Counted from the stretch's first letter, positions 9,426 to 19,278 are shown. The stretch: 64,000 bases of DNA from Campylobacter cuniculorum DSM 23162 = LMG 24588 (GCF_002104335.1 NZ_CP020867.1:1525206-1589205); one strand, 5' to 3'. Notes: generated by a model from the sequence alone, not told the origin. Translations and numbers: made by a program.

Positions 9426-10928
9426 ATGATGAAAATTTTACTTTTAAATGAAAACCCTATGGTATCAAGACTTATTAACCTTAGTGCACAAAAGATGTCT
9501 TATGAAGTTACAGAAGCTACCGCTTATAGCGATGAGCTTGGAACTTACGATATGATTATTGTAGATAATGATACAGAAGTGGATTTAAAAGCTTTAAAAG
9601 AAAAATGCAATCAGCTTGTTTTCTTAGCTCCAAGAGACAAAGATTATAATGTTGAAGCTCAAATTTTACACAAACCTTTTTTACCTACAGATTTTTTAAA
9701 TTTATTTGGCACCAAAGCAACTAATTTTGATAATTCTATCGCGGTTGAAGCAATTGATGAATCTGATTCTTATAAAGATTTAGAGCTTAATTTAGATGAT
9801 TTAGAACTCAATTTAGATGACTTGCCTGATGATAACAAAACAGAAAATGAACTAAGCTTAGAAAGCCTTTCTTTAGATGAAGAAGAACAGGCTTTAGCTA
9901 AAGAAACACAAAAGAATAAAGAGGATAAATTAGAGGATTTAAATTTAGATGAAAGCTTAAATTCAAACGAAGATTTAAATGAGGAAAAAAATGAAATTTT
10001 AGATGAAGTTCAAGTGGAAAATCAAAGTGAAATTGAAAGTGAAATTGAAAAAGACAGCGTAGAAAAAGAAATAAAAACATTTGATGAAAGTGAAGAAAAT
10101 TTAGAGCAAGATTCACAAGAGACAACAGCCGAAGAAGAGATTAAAGAAAGTGAAGAAAATAAAGAAGAACTTAAAGAAAATATTGAGGACAATCAAGAGC
10201 TTAAAGAAGATTTAGCAGATACGGCATTAGAAAATCAAGAAGAAATTGCTCAAATAAGTGAAACTAAAGAAGAGGAAAAACAAGATGAAATTTCTGAAGA
10301 GGAAGCTTTTTCTGTTGAGGAACAAGAAAAACAAATAGATTTTAATGATTTGCCTCAAGATGCTGAATTCTTAGGGCAAGAAAAAGAAAGTTCTGAAGAG
10401 GAGGATTTTCTGCCATTTATCGAAGATGAAATTTCAAAGCCAAAAGATGAAATTAACGATGATTTGACCGCCCAAGAACAAATCAAAGAGGAATTAGCTG
10501 AATTAGCTGAACTTGATGATGCAGAAGATGGAAGCAAGGTTTTAGAGGAATTTAAAGATGAGCCTATTTTAAATTTAAATGATGAGAAATTAGGTATTAG
10601 CGACCAAGAGCTTGTTATACCAAGCCTTGAGTCAAATGATTTTGATAGTTTAAAAGAAAGTGAGATTCAAAAAGCTTTAGGTGAGGAAGTCAGTCAAGAG
10701 GAGACAAATGATATAGGTCAAAATCAAGAAGATTTATTAGATGAAAGTTCTAGTGTGCAAACAAATGAAACTCAAATGCAAAAAGGCGATGAAATTGTTA
10801 ATGAACTAAGTCATAGCATAGCACAAACCATTGCTTCAAGTATTAAAGACGATACGTTAAAAGCTGCTTTAAAGGGTATGAATATGAATATAAACATTAA
10901 AATAAGCTTTGAAGAGGATAAGAATTGA
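9426..10928 (+). CDS. chePep: ChePep-like acidic (poly-E rich) chemotaxis regulator
   Basis: 500-residue protein with an N-terminal receiver-like fold (about 1-100, starting MKILLLNENPMVSRLINLSA with IIVDND as the beta-3 aspartate region), a very long acidic low-complexity region rich in E, D, K, N and Q (about 110-440), and a conserved C-terminal block (about 460-500, IASSIKDDTLKAALKGMNMN). This architecture and the position directly before gmk-tatA-argS match what I recall of H. pylori HP0322 (ChePep) and its Campylobacter homologue, a flagellar-pole protein controlling swimming reversals. Start could be either of two tandem ATGs. The stop overlaps the gmk TTG start. Confidence 0.8.
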   Translation: MMKILLLNENPMVSRLINLSAQKMSYEVTEATAYSDELGTYDMIIVDNDTEVDLKALKEKCNQLVFLAPRDKDYNVEAQILHKPFLPTDFLNLFGTKATNFDNSIAVEAIDESDSYKDLELNLDDLELNLDDLPDDNKTENELSLESLSLDEEEQALAKETQKNKEDKLEDLNLDESLNSNEDLNEEKNEILDEVQVENQSEIESEIEKDSVEKEIKTFDESEENLEQDSQETTAEEEIKESEENKEELKENIEDNQELKEDLADTALENQEEIAQISETKEEEKQDEISEEEAFSVEEQEKQIDFNDLPQDAEFLGQEKESSEEEDFLPFIEDEISKPKDEINDDLTAQEQIKEELAELAELDDAEDGSKVLEEFKDEPILNLNDEKLGISDQELVIPSLESNDFDSLKESEIQKALGEEVSQEETNDIGQNQEDLLDESSSVQTNETQMQKGDEIVNELSHSIAQTIASSIKDDTLKAALKGMNMNINIKISFEEDKN

Positions 10929-11539
10929 GTTTTATTTTAGTGATTTCAGGACCTAGTGGTGTGGGTAAATCCACGCTTTTATCAAAGCTTTTTACTGAAT
11001 TTAAAGATGAGCTTTATTTTTCTATCTCTTCTACAACAAGAAAGCCAAGAAATGGCGAAAAAGACGGGGAGCATTATCATTTTATCACTCAAGATGAATT
11101 CCAACAAGACATAAAAAATGGATATTTTTTGGAATGGGCTTTGGTGCATCAAAATTATTATGGCACTTCTTTGAAACAAACCCAAGAAGCTCTAAGTCAA
11201 GGAAAAATCGTCATTTTTGATATTGATGTGCAAGGTTTTCATCAGATTGTTGAAAAACTTGATGAAAAAATTGTTTCTGTTTTTATCATAACTAAAGATA
11301 AAGAAGAATTAAAAAAAAGACTTATTAAGCGAAATGCTGATACAATAGAACATTTAGAACAAAGATTAGAAAATGCAAGACTTGAAATGAAAGAACTTGA
11401 TAAATATGATTATTTGATTATCAATGAGAATTTAGAGCAGAGTTACGAGGCTTTAAAATCCATTCTTATAACGCAAAAAATAAGAACAGATGGTCAAAAT
11501 TTAGAGCAAATTCGAACACTATGGAATAAAGGAGAATAA
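10925..11539 (+). CDS. gmk: guanylate kinase
   Basis: Phosphorylates GMP to GDP with ATP. 204 residues, with P-loop GPSGVGKST at 9-17 and the GMP-binding region [18 protein letters not shown]. It starts with TTG inside the TTGA overlap with chePep, so its translation is coupled. tatA follows one base after the stop. Confidence 0.96.
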   Translation: MSFILVISGPSGVGKSTLLSKLFTEFKDELYFSISSTTRKPRNGEKDGEHYHFITQDEFQQDIKNGYFLEWALVHQNYYGTSLKQTQEALSQGKIVIFDIDVQGFHQIVEKLDEKIVSVFIITKDKEELKKRLIKRNADTIEHLEQRLENARLEMKELDKYDYLIINENLEQSYEALKSILITQKIRTDGQNLEQIRTLWNKGE

Positions 11540-11540
11540 A

Positions 11541-11774
11541 ATGCATATGCCAAGCGGAACTCAATGGTTGATTATTTTGTTAATAGTCGTGTTGCTTTTT
11601 GGAGCTAAGAAAATTCCAGAACTTGCTAAGGGTTTGGGTAAAGGGATTAAAACTTTTAAAGACGAGATGAATACTGACGATGAGCTTACAAAAAACACTC
11701 AAAAAATAGAAGAAAAACCAAATCATACAAATGCCGAGCAAAATTCAAATTTAGATGAAAATAAAAAAGCTTAG
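11541..11774 (+). CDS. tatA: twin-arginine translocase subunit TatA
   Basis: Pore-forming subunit of the Tat export system for folded proteins. 77 residues: one membrane helix (about 8-21) ending in the conserved F20-G21, then the amphipathic helix [20 protein letters not shown] and a charged tail. Lone tatA near argS and gmk is the usual epsilonproteobacterial arrangement; tatBC are elsewhere. Confidence 0.95.
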   Translation: MHMPSGTQWLIILLIVVLLFGAKKIPELAKGLGKGIKTFKDEMNTDDELTKNTQKIEEKPNHTNAEQNSNLDENKKA

Positions 11775-11783
11775 GAATTTGTT

Positions 11784-13376
11784 TTGAAAGAGCTGATTTT
11801 TGAAGAGATAAAAAAGATTTTAAAACGAGATTTTATACTAGAAAATCCTAAAGATAAAAATTTAGCTCATTTTGCTACGCCTTTAGCTTTCACTTTGGCT
11901 AAAGAATTAAAAAAAGCCCCGTTGCTCATCGCACAAGAATTGGCTGAAAAATTTCAAAATAATGCTTGTTTTGAGAAAGTTGAAGCGGTTAAGGGATATT
12001 TGAATTTTAAAATTTCTAAAGATTTTTTAAATACTCTTGCAAATTCAGCCTTAAAAGAACCACAAAATTTCACAAAAGGTAAAAAACAAAAGCAAAGTTT
12101 TTTGCTTGAATATGTCAGTGCAAATCCAACAGGTCCTTTGCATATAGGACATGCAAGGGGAGCAATTTTTGGTGATACTCTTGCAAGACTTGCAAGGCAT
12201 TTAGGTTTTAAATTTGATACAGAATATTATATCAATGACGCGGGCAATCAAATCCATCTCTTAGGACTTTCAGTTTTTTATAAGGTAAAAATTTTACATT
12301 TTAAGCAAAATTTAGAATATCCACAAGATTGCTATCAAGGAGAATATATCGAGGATTTGGCTCAAGAGGCTTTTTTACATTTTGATAAAGATTTTTTTAA
12401 AGAAGAAAACATAAATCTTTTAGCGGATTGGGCTAAGGATAAAATGCTTGAAGTCATTGTTAAAAATTTAGAGCAAGCAAGGATTAAAATCGAAAATTAT
12501 GTCAGCGAAAAATCTTATTATAATGCTCTGGATTCAACCTTGCAAATTTTAAAAAAACATAAAGGAATTTATGAAAAAGAAGGTAAAATTTGGTTGGCTT
12601 CTTCGCAAAAAGGTGATGAAAAGGATAGGGTTATTGTAAGGGAAAATGGAAGCGGGACTTATCTTGCTGCTGATATTGTTTATCATAAAGATAAGATGAG
12701 TAGAGCCTATGATAAATGCCTAAATATTTGGGGTGCTGACCATCATGGCTATATCCTTAGAATGAAAGCTGCAATGGAATTTTTAGGTTTTGATTCTCAT
12801 AAACTTGAAATCATTTTGGCACAAATGGTATCTTTGTTAAAAGACGGACAGCCCTACAAAATGAGTAAAAGAGCTGGAAATTTCATCTTAATGAGTGAAA
12901 TTTTAGACGAAATTGGTGCAGACGCTTTAAGATTTATTTTTTTAAGTAAAAAATGCGATACACACTTAGAATTTGACATTAATGACCTTAAAAAACAAGA
13001 CAATTCAAATCCTATCTTCTATATAAACTACGCCTATGCTCGAATCAATCAAGTTTTTGTTAAGGCAAATAAAAATATAAAAGATATAACTCAAGCGAAT
13101 TTTGATTCTTTAAGCGATGAGGGCATTAATCTTGCCTTTGAAAGCCTTAATCTAGAAAGTGTCTTAAAAGATGCTTTTGAAACAAGAGCTCTACATAAAA
13201 TTACGGATTATCTTAAAAATCTTGCTACGAATTTTCATAAATTTTATAATGAAAATCGCGTAATCGGTGCAAACAATGAGGAGGATTTACTCAAGCTTTT
13301 TGCTTTGGTGGCACTAAGCATTGAAACAAGTTTTAAACTTATGGGGCTTCAGGCAAAGAAAAAAATGGAACATTGA
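11784..13376 (+). CDS. argS: arginyl-tRNA synthetase
   Basis: Class I aminoacyl-tRNA synthetase charging tRNA-Arg, 530 residues. The HIGH motif is at 120-123 in SANPTGPLHIGHARG, and the KMSKS equivalent KMSKR is at 359-363. The C-terminal alpha-helical DALR domain is present (NPIFYINYAYARINQV onward). The start is TTG at 11784, with AGGA seven bases upstream. Last gene of the rpsB operon; no strong hairpin terminator is seen after it. Confidence 0.96.
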   Translation: MKELIFEEIKKILKRDFILENPKDKNLAHFATPLAFTLAKELKKAPLLIAQELAEKFQNNACFEKVEAVKGYLNFKISKDFLNTLANSALKEPQNFTKGKKQKQSFLLEYVSANPTGPLHIGHARGAIFGDTLARLARHLGFKFDTEYYINDAGNQIHLLGLSVFYKVKILHFKQNLEYPQDCYQGEYIEDLAQEAFLHFDKDFFKEENINLLADWAKDKMLEVIVKNLEQARIKIENYVSEKSYYNALDSTLQILKKHKGIYEKEGKIWLASSQKGDEKDRVIVRENGSGTYLAADIVYHKDKMSRAYDKCLNIWGADHHGYILRMKAAMEFLGFDSHKLEIILAQMVSLLKDGQPYKMSKRAGNFILMSEILDEIGADALRFIFLSKKCDTHLEFDINDLKKQDNSNPIFYINYAYARINQVFVKANKNIKDITQANFDSLSDEGINLAFESLNLESVLKDAFETRALHKITDYLKNLATNFHKFYNENRVIGANNEEDLLKLFALVALSIETSFKLMGLQAKKKMEH

Positions 13377-13919
13377 AAGCTTTAAGAAATAAAATTAAAA
13401 ATTTATTATAAAACATATTAACAAAAATATCTCAAAGGCAATTTAAATCTAAAAAATAAATTTAATAAAACTCGATTAAAGCATGGCAAAATTCTAAGAA
13501 ACTTGTTTAAAAAAATGATGATGTTAAAATTAAAATGAATTTAATGTTTATTTTTACAAATCAAATCCTTTAGAAATAATCTCAAAGTGATACTCTTATA
13601 AATATGCATTCATTTTTTGCATTAAAAAATTTATGAAAGATTTTGATATGAATTTTATATTTTATCAATCAAGGCAGTTTTATTGAAAGCTTGTTTTTAA
13701 ATTAAAACCTTAAAACATATCTTAATATTCTTAAAAAAGCTATAAAAAATATTTTTGAAATTTGAATGAAGAACGCGTTTAAAAATATTTTTATTTTTTA
13801 AATGATTTTATTTAAAAAATCTTAAATATATAACAATAATGCAAAACTTTTTTAAAATTAGATTCATCTGGTTTTTGTAAATTCTTAAATACTTTATAAA
13901 TTGTTAAATAAAAACCCAA
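13377..13919. other. AT-rich non-coding stretch between argS and the tRNA arm
   Basis: About 540 bases without a credible gene on either strand. It contains many short A/T runs and the string ATGGCAAAATTCTAA (13492 region), which also occurs just upstream of the rep gene near 20001-20015. I see no tRNA, CRISPR or clear terminator here. Confidence 0.5.
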
Positions 13920-14044
13920 AACCACCAAAAAACTCAATCAAATTTAATCTTTAAAAATACTTTGATATTTTTTTGATGTTTTTAAAGATTAAATAATAAA
14001 ACATTTAACTCAAACATTAACAGACAATACACTAATAAAATATA

Positions 14045-14121
14045 TGGTGGGACTAACAAGACTTGAACTTGTGACCTCACCCTTATCAGGGGTGCACTCT
14101 AACCAGCTGAGCTATAGTCCC
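14045..14121 (-). tRNA. tRNA-Ile (GAT)
   Basis: 77 bases on the minus strand including encoded CCA. The acceptor stem pairs GGGACTA with TAGTCCC. The anticodon loop is CTGATAA with anticodon GAT, closed by the CACCC/GGGTG stem. It lies 30 bases downstream of tRNA-Ala in the same direction and is probably cotranscribed. It matches the copy at 62257-62333. Confidence 0.97.
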
Positions 14122-14151
14122 TTTGGAATTTAAAAGATGAAAATTTAATTA

Positions 14152-14227
14152 TGGTGGAGAATAGCGGGATCGAACCGCTGACCTCCTGCGTGCAAAGCAG
14201 GTGCTCTCCCAGCTGAGCTAATTCCCC
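14152..14227 (-). tRNA. tRNA-Ala (TGC)
   Basis: 76 bases on the minus strand including CCA. Acceptor GGGGAAT pairs with ATTCTCC (one G-T pair). The anticodon loop is TTTGCAC (anticodon TGC) on a CCTGC/GCAGG stem. Position 26 is A here and G in the other copy; this is an unpaired junction base, so both should fold. Confidence 0.97.
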
Positions 14228-14306
14228 TTTTGGGTATATTATAAAAACTCTAATTCTAAGATAAAAAACTAAAAAATAAGCTTAAATGACTTGGAAAGAT
14301 TTGAAA

Positions 14307-14596
14307 TTTTAATTGATTTAATTTAGCTGTGCAAGTTTATTTATAAAAACATAGATATAATTTTTATATTTTAAGCTTATATTTAAATTTTTATATGAGA
14401 TATAAAGCCACTAAAATAACAAATTTTAAATCAAGCAAGAATCATAAACTGAATGAAAATGTTTTAAATAAAAATTTTAAATTATTTTTTATACATAAAA
14501 AAACAAATTGAATTTAAAAAAAGAATACGAGATTAAGTTTTTGTCTTTAATATTTTTTTAAAAAAGACATTTTATATATGATTATAGACAATCTTC
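14307..14596. other. AT-rich non-coding stretch upstream of arm A
   Basis: No gene is visible. A weak GTCTTT/AAAGAC inverted repeat (14541-14565) lies downstream of the minus-strand metalloprotease-like gene, but it lacks a proper U-run on that strand. Confidence 0.35.
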
Positions 14597-15241
14597 TTAA
14601 GAAGCTATGCTTAAAATAGGATTTGATTCTGGCATACTATTTCTTTTATAAACATCAGCGATAGAAGATTTATATTCTTCATTTGTGTTATTATTTTCAT
14701 CAGTTTCAGAAGTTTTAGTTTCTTTGTCATTGTTTACATCAGCTTCTTCTGCTTTCATCTTAACCGCTTCTGCTCTCGCTTCAATCTCCATTTTGGTAGC
14801 ATTTGCGGCAACTTTATAATCTTGAGGACTTGGATCAGAAGGTGCCATAGCAGCAGCTATAATTTGTCTTGCAATTGCTATGGTTTCTTCAGGTGTGTTT
14901 CCTTTTTGCACTCTTATAGGCACTTCTCCGGCGATTGCATACATTTGATTGTCAGGTCCCCTAGTATAGCTAAAACTCGCAGGTCCGGTAAGTCCTCCAC
15001 CTGCAGCTTGATGGGCGGCTTCATGTGCTTTGACATTTCTATCTGTATCTTGAAGTTCTCTTAAAACTTGAAGTTCTTTTGAATCAAGTGCAACACCATT
15101 AACCATTTGAGTTTGTTCGTTATTTTGATTTGAATCTTGTTTTTGCTCATCTTGCTGATTCTCTAAATTTTGCTTATCATCATTTGAGGAAATTGTATGA
15201 TAATAATTGTTCAGCCCATAAGCAAAACCATTAACTTGCAT
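14597..15241 (-). CDS. putative metalloprotease, SprA-related/CJM1_0395-like
   Basis: 214 residues. A central conserved block carries HEAAHQAAGG (HExxH-like, with A in place of a helix residue) followed by GPASFSYTRGPDNQMYAIAG and GEVPIRVQ; the two ends are polar and low in complexity. This matches a family I know as putative metalloproteases found in Campylobacter and related bacteria. Catalysis is inferred from the motif only. A perfect AAGGAGG precedes the ATG. It is divergent from the HIT-like gene. Confidence 0.7.
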   Translation of the reverse strand: MQVNGFAYGLNNYYHTISSNDDKQNLENQQDEQKQDSNQNNEQTQMVNGVALDSKELQVLRELQDTDRNVKAHEAAHQAAGGGLTGPASFSYTRGPDNQMYAIAGEVPIRVQKGNTPEETIAIARQIIAAAMAPSDPSPQDYKVAANATKMEIEARAEAVKMKAEEADVNNDKETKTSETDENNNTNEEYKSSIADVYKRNSMPESNPILSIAS

Positions 15242-15354
15242 TCAATCCTCCTTAAAATTCTATAACAGAGTAAAATTTATATTCTAATTTTACTAAAAAT
15301 TAACATAAAAATTTATAAAATTTTTTTAATTTTTATTTTTGAGAGGAAGTTAAA

Positions 15355-15717
15355 ATGTTTTATGAAAACGACTATATATACATAGAAAGAGAAGTTTCTC
15401 AAGTGCCTTGGCTTAAAATTTTTACTAAAGAAGCCTATAAAGAATTAAGCGATTGCCCTTGTGCCTTGCAAAAAGAATTATTCGAAAAAATTTTACTTTG
15501 TGAAAAAGCGTTGATTGAGTTTTATAAACCTGATAAAATCAATATCGCTTCATTTGCTAATTATGTTCCAAGAGTGCATTTTCACATTATGGCTCGTTTT
15601 AAACACGATGCTTTTTTTCCAGAATGCATGTGGGGCAAACAGCAAAGGGAAGTTAAAAATTTGAATTTGCCTGAATTTGAGGATTTTATAAGTTTCCTTA
15701 AAATAAAGCTTGATTAA
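15355..15717 (+). CDS. HIT family protein
   Basis: 120-residue small cytoplasmic protein. The histidine-triad-like motif is VPRVHFHIMARF, with H-x-H present but the third histidine replaced, so nucleotide hydrolase activity is uncertain. The length and the start MFYENDYIYIEREVSQVPWL are typical of HIT-like proteins in Campylobacter. GAGAGGAAG upstream of the ATG serves as ribosome binding site. It stands alone ahead of yceI. Confidence 0.7.
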   Translation: MFYENDYIYIEREVSQVPWLKIFTKEAYKELSDCPCALQKELFEKILLCEKALIEFYKPDKINIASFANYVPRVHFHIMARFKHDAFFPECMWGKQQREVKNLNLPEFEDFISFLKIKLD

Positions 15718-15782
15718 ACAATGATTAATTTTTCATAGATAGAATTTTTTCGAAATTTTAAATATCAAAAGGAGATTTTTAA

Positions 15783-16355
15783 ATGAAAAAAATTTTTTTA
15801 AGTTCGTTTTTAGCCGCTTCTTTACTAAGTAGTGGGCTTTTTGCTAAGGAGTATGTTTTAGATAAAACTCATACTGATGTAGGATTTAAGATTAAACACT
15901 TGCAAATTAGCAATGTAAAAGGAAATTTTAAAGACTATGATGCTGTGATAGATTATGATCCGCAAAGTGCAGAATTTAAAAAACTTGAAGCAAATATAAA
16001 GGTTTCTTCTATCAACACAGAAAACAAAAACAGAGACGATCATCTTCAAAAAAATGATTTTTTCAAAGCTCAACAATTTCCTCAAATAACTTTTGCGATG
16101 AAAAATTATCAAAAAATTAGCAATGAAAAAGGCAAAATGAATGGAACTTTAACCATTGCAGGCGTTTCAAAAGATATTGTTTTAGATACTGAAATTGGCG
16201 GCACAGCTAAAACAAAAGATGGTAAAGAAAAAGTAGGATTTTCTTTAAGCGGACAAATTAAAAGATCAGATTTTAACTTTGCACCAGAAAGTTCAACCGT
16301 AACTTTAGGTGATGAAGTGAATTTGGATATTGAAGTAGAAGCTAACGAAAAATAA
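15783..16355 (+). CDS. YceI family periplasmic lipid-binding protein
   Basis: 190 residues with a cleavable signal peptide (MKKIFLSSFLAASLLSSGLF, then AK|EYV). The mature part has the YceI lipocalin-like barrel signature: YVLDKTHTDVGFKIKHLQIS near the start, and RDDHLQKNDFFKAQQFPQIT in the middle. YceI proteins bind isoprenoid-type lipids in the periplasm. AAAGGAG precedes the ATG. A bidirectional hairpin closes the gene. Confidence 0.92.
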   Translation: MKKIFLSSFLAASLLSSGLFAKEYVLDKTHTDVGFKIKHLQISNVKGNFKDYDAVIDYDPQSAEFKKLEANIKVSSINTENKNRDDHLQKNDFFKAQQFPQITFAMKNYQKISNEKGKMNGTLTIAGVSKDIVLDTEIGGTAKTKDGKEKVGFSLSGQIKRSDFNFAPESSTVTLGDEVNLDIEVEANEK

Positions 16356-16365
16356 ATGAAATTTT

Positions 16366-16394
16366 AAGCCTAAGATAAACGCTTTCTTAGGCTT
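16366..16394. terminator. bidirectional terminator between yceI and the convergent membrane gene
   Basis: AAGCCTAAGA pairs perfectly with TCTTAGGCTT across a nine-base loop. On the plus strand TTGTAT follows; on the minus strand AAAATTTC follows. It lies between convergent genes and overlaps the stop of the minus-strand gene at 16370. Confidence 0.65.
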
Positions 16395-17317
16395 TGTATA
16401 GTTTGTTCTAGATTGATTTCATTTTCTTGCCAAACGATTTTAAATTCAAGTTTAAAATTCTCATTTTCAAGTTTAAATTCTGTGTTCTTTAACAAAGATT
16501 CTAAATAAGCAAGATGTTTTAAAGCTGTTTCTTTATCCTTAAAAATCAAAACAAAATCATAATCTACGATAAAAATTTTTGCCTTAAAACGATGTAAAAT
16601 CTTAGCAATTTTTTTTAAAATAAGCTTAATATAGCTTTCCTTAGCTTGTTGCAATTCATTAAAATGAAGCAAAGCGATAATGTAAAATTCTTTGCCCCTA
16701 ACAAAACGATTGAGATTTTTAATATTTGGCAAAAGGGTTAAAGAATCAAAAAAAGCATTTTTATAAATATCATGCAAAAGATAAAAAATGAAAATCAAAG
16801 AAGCAAATTCAAAAAACATAAAAGCATTTTCAAAAAGAAATTCAAAATACATTCCAAAAAAAGCAAAAAACAAATAAAATTCTCTTGTTTTCAAGCATTT
16901 TAAAGCCAAAATGAAAGCCATAAAAATAAAAAAAATCAAACCAAGTTCATTCATAGGCTGAAAAAAATTTAGATTAAGAAAATGAAAATTTAAAACAGAG
17001 CTGTTAAAATTTGTATTTTGAGATAAAAACATAGCAAGAATTCCCATAAAAAATAGGGCTAAAACAGCACTGATATTTTTTTTATCAAAAATGAGTTTCG
17101 TCTCTTTTTTAAGACTTAAAAAACAAAAAATTAAGGGTAAAAATAAAGAATTAAACAAATGTGCTTGAAAAATGCTTGCATAGAAATAAACAAATCTCGC
17201 TTCAATCAAGCAAAGACTCAGGAAAAAAATTCTGGTATTTTTAAAATAAAAAGCCAAAAACAAAGCAAAAATTTCACAAATTACACTCAAAACAACCAAA
17301 AAATCAATCAAAATCAA
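16370..17317 (-). CDS. integral membrane protein with degenerate GGDEF-like domain
   Basis: 315 residues. Residues 1-185 hold about seven membrane helices rich in phenylalanine. Residues 188-315 start with DSLTLLPNIKNLNRF, which resembles the entry of a GGDEF domain (DxLTxLPNR). The active-site GG(D/E)EF loop is replaced by VDYDFVLIFKD, so diguanylate cyclase activity is not expected. It may be a sensor or scaffold. The gene is convergent with yceI. Confidence 0.6.
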   Translation of the reverse strand: MILIDFLVVLSVICEIFALFLAFYFKNTRIFFLSLCLIEARFVYFYASIFQAHLFNSLFLPLIFCFLSLKKETKLIFDKKNISAVLALFFMGILAMFLSQNTNFNSSVLNFHFLNLNFFQPMNELGLIFFIFMAFILALKCLKTREFYLFFAFFGMYFEFLFENAFMFFEFASLIFIFYLLHDIYKNAFFDSLTLLPNIKNLNRFVRGKEFYIIALLHFNELQQAKESYIKLILKKIAKILHRFKAKIFIVDYDFVLIFKDKETALKHLAYLESLLKNTEFKLENENFKLEFKIVWQENEINLEQTIQSLRKRLS

Positions 17318-17700
17318 CCTCTTTTAAAAAAATAAAAACTAATTTTACTTTAAAAATGCTTTAAATAGCTTTTTATGAACTCTTTTAAATTTAAAATCCT
17401 ATGCAAAGAAAATAAGGCTTAAAAATCATCAAAAACGTTTCAAGCAAAAAACAAGTTATTAAATTTTAATTTCTAAATAAACCAAAAATATATAAAAATA
17501 ATTTTGATTTTATGAAATTAAAATAAAGCAATGTTTAAAAGTTAAGCTTACAAAATCCACCTTAAAAATACACATTGAGTCTTTTTAAATACAAAAATGT
17601 TTGATAATGAAAATTTGTCAAAATATAAAAATTTATTCAATGAAAAATAAATTCTAATAATTCTTATTTTTTGCTACAATACCACAAAAAAAGGAAAAAT
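17318..17700 (+). promoter_or_regulatory. AT-rich divergent intergenic region with ABC-F promoter
   Basis: About 380 bases with no gene. A -10-like TACAAT lies at 17675-17680, preceded by a T-rich stretch. The AAAGGA at 17690-17695 places the ABC-F start at 17701. Nothing else is recognisable. Confidence 0.45.
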
Positions 17701-19278
17701 ATGGTTGAAATTAAAAATCTCACTATGCGTTTTGCAAATCAACTTTTATTTGAAAATGTAAATTTAAAGCTCAATCGTGCAGAAAGATATGGTCTTATCG
17801 GTGCAAATGGTGCAGGAAAATCAACTTTTTTAAAGATTCTTTCAGGAGAACTTGAACCTAGTAGTGGAGAGGTGATTTTTGATGAGGGGCTTAGAATTGC
17901 TGTTTTGAATCAAAATCATTTTGCTTTTGAAAATTACACCATAAAAGATGCGGTAATATGTGCAAATAAAAGACTATTCGAAGCTTTAAAAGAAAAAGAA
18001 AAGCTTTATCAAAGTGAGGAATTTAATGATGAAGTGAATCAACGTTTGAGTGAGCTTGAGCTGATTACAGCTGAAGAGGATCCAAATTATGATTGTGAGC
18101 TTCGTTGTGAAAAAATTCTTAGTGCCTTAAAAATCAAAAACATCAACGCTTTGATGAGCACCTTACAAAATGCAGATAAATTTAAGGTTTTATTGGCTCA
18201 AGTATTGTTTTTGAGTGCTGATATTTTATTTTTAGATGAACCGACAAATAATCTTGATTTAGAAACGATTTCTTGGCTTGAAAACGAACTTTTAAGACAT
18301 AAAGGAACTCTTGTTGTCATAAGCCACGACAGACATTTTTTAAACCGAATTTGTTCAATAATTTTAGATGTTGATTTTAAACAAATTCGTGATTTTGCAG
18401 GAAATTACGATGATTGGTATATGGCTTCAACACTTTTGGCAAAACAAGCTGAACTCAAACGCGATAAGACTTTAAAAGAAAGAGAGGAATTAGAAAATTT
18501 TATCCGTCGCTTCAGTGCTAATGCGTCTAAAGCAAAACAAGCTACAAGCAGAGCAAAAGCCTTAGAAAAGCTTGAATTTTCAGAGATTAAAATTTCAAGT
18601 CGCAGAGACCCTAGCATTGTTTTTAGAACAAAAAGAGATATAGGAAATGAAATTTTAGAGCTAAAAGGTATTTCTAAGGCTTATGAGCATAATTTGTTTT
18701 CAAATTTAGAACTTAAAATTGAAAAAAATGATAAAATTGCTTTGATTGGAGCAAATGGAGTGGGCAAAAGCACTTTAGCTCAAATCATTGCCGCACAATT
18801 AAAACCAGATAGCGGCAGTGTGCATTTAGGTGCAACGATAGAACTTGGATATTTTCCGCAAGATATTAGTAATAAAATTTGTGAAAATTTGAAACTTTAT
18901 GAATGGCTTATGAGTGAAAATTTTAAAGATTTAGATGAAATTCGCAAATGTTTAGGTAGAATGCTTTTTAGTGGTTTAGATCAAGAGAAAATGGTGGCAA
19001 ATTTAAGCGGAGGGGAAAAACACAGATTAATGCTTTCAAAACTTATGCTTGAGCGTCCCAATTTTTTGCTTTTAGACGAGCCTGATAACCACCTTGATCT
19101 TGAAAGCATTATCGCTTTGGGTGAGGCTTTGTATTGTTTTAAAGGTGTGGTGCTTTGCATCAGTCATGATAGAGAGCTTATTAGCTCTTTTGCAAATCGT
19201 ATTTGGCATTTAAAAGAAGGTAAAATTTTGGATTTTCGTGGAAATTATGAAGAATTTTTAGGAGAGAACAATGGCTAA
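17701..19278 (+). CDS. ABC-F family ATPase
   Basis: 525 residues, two ABC domains fused in tandem with no membrane region. Walker A motifs are GANGAGKST (first domain) and GANGVGKST (second). The second domain has LSGGEKHRL, and both have LDEP Walker B ends (FLDEPTNNLDLE and LLDEPDNHLDLE). The inter-domain linker is charged. ABC-F proteins act on ribosomes rather than in transport. I chose the ATG at 17701 because AAAGGA precedes it; an in-frame upstream ATG at 17671 has no binding site. It overlaps the next gene by eight bases. Confidence 0.9.
   Translation: MVEIKNLTMRFANQLLFENVNLKLNRAERYGLIGANGAGKSTFLKILSGELEPSSGEVIFDEGLRIAVLNQNHFAFENYTIKDAVICANKRLFEALKEKEKLYQSEEFNDEVNQRLSELELITAEEDPNYDCELRCEKILSALKIKNINALMSTLQNADKFKVLLAQVLFLSADILFLDEPTNNLDLETISWLENELLRHKGTLVVISHDRHFLNRICSIILDVDFKQIRDFAGNYDDWYMASTLLAKQAELKRDKTLKEREELENFIRRFSANASKAKQATSRAKALEKLEFSEIKISSRRDPSIVFRTKRDIGNEILELKGISKAYEHNLFSNLELKIEKNDKIALIGANGVGKSTLAQIIAAQLKPDSGSVHLGATIELGYFPQDISNKICENLKLYEWLMSENFKDLDEIRKCLGRMLFSGLDQEKMVANLSGGEKHRLMLSKLMLERPNFLLLDEPDNHLDLESIIALGEALYCFKGVVLCISHDRELISSFANRIWHLKEGKILDFRGNYEEFLGENNG

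Larger units (their letters stand above)
13920..14306. repeat. 387-bp inverted repeat, arm A (carries tRNA-Ile and tRNA-Ala)
   Basis: The reverse complement of this segment is repeated at 62072-62458 with equal length. The only difference I found by eye is at tRNA-Ala position 26 (T at 14202, so A in the transcript, against G at 62176). The segment holds the two tRNAs with a 30-base spacer, about 125 bases downstream of tRNA-Ile with a 16-bp stem (13938-13990 region), and about 79 bases upstream of tRNA-Ala. The Ala-Ile order is that of a 16S-23S spacer, but no rRNA sequence adjoins it. Confidence 0.93.

Noticed and set aside
9898-10537. Minus-strand frames opposite chePep.
   Set aside because: They arise from the low-complexity acidic codons of chePep and have no start signals.
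13377-13919. Possible 16S or 23S rRNA fragment beside arm A.
   Set aside because: No recognisable rRNA motif (for example the anti-Shine-Dalgarno end) was found on either strand; the sequence is AT-rich and unstructured. The same holds for the left side of arm B.
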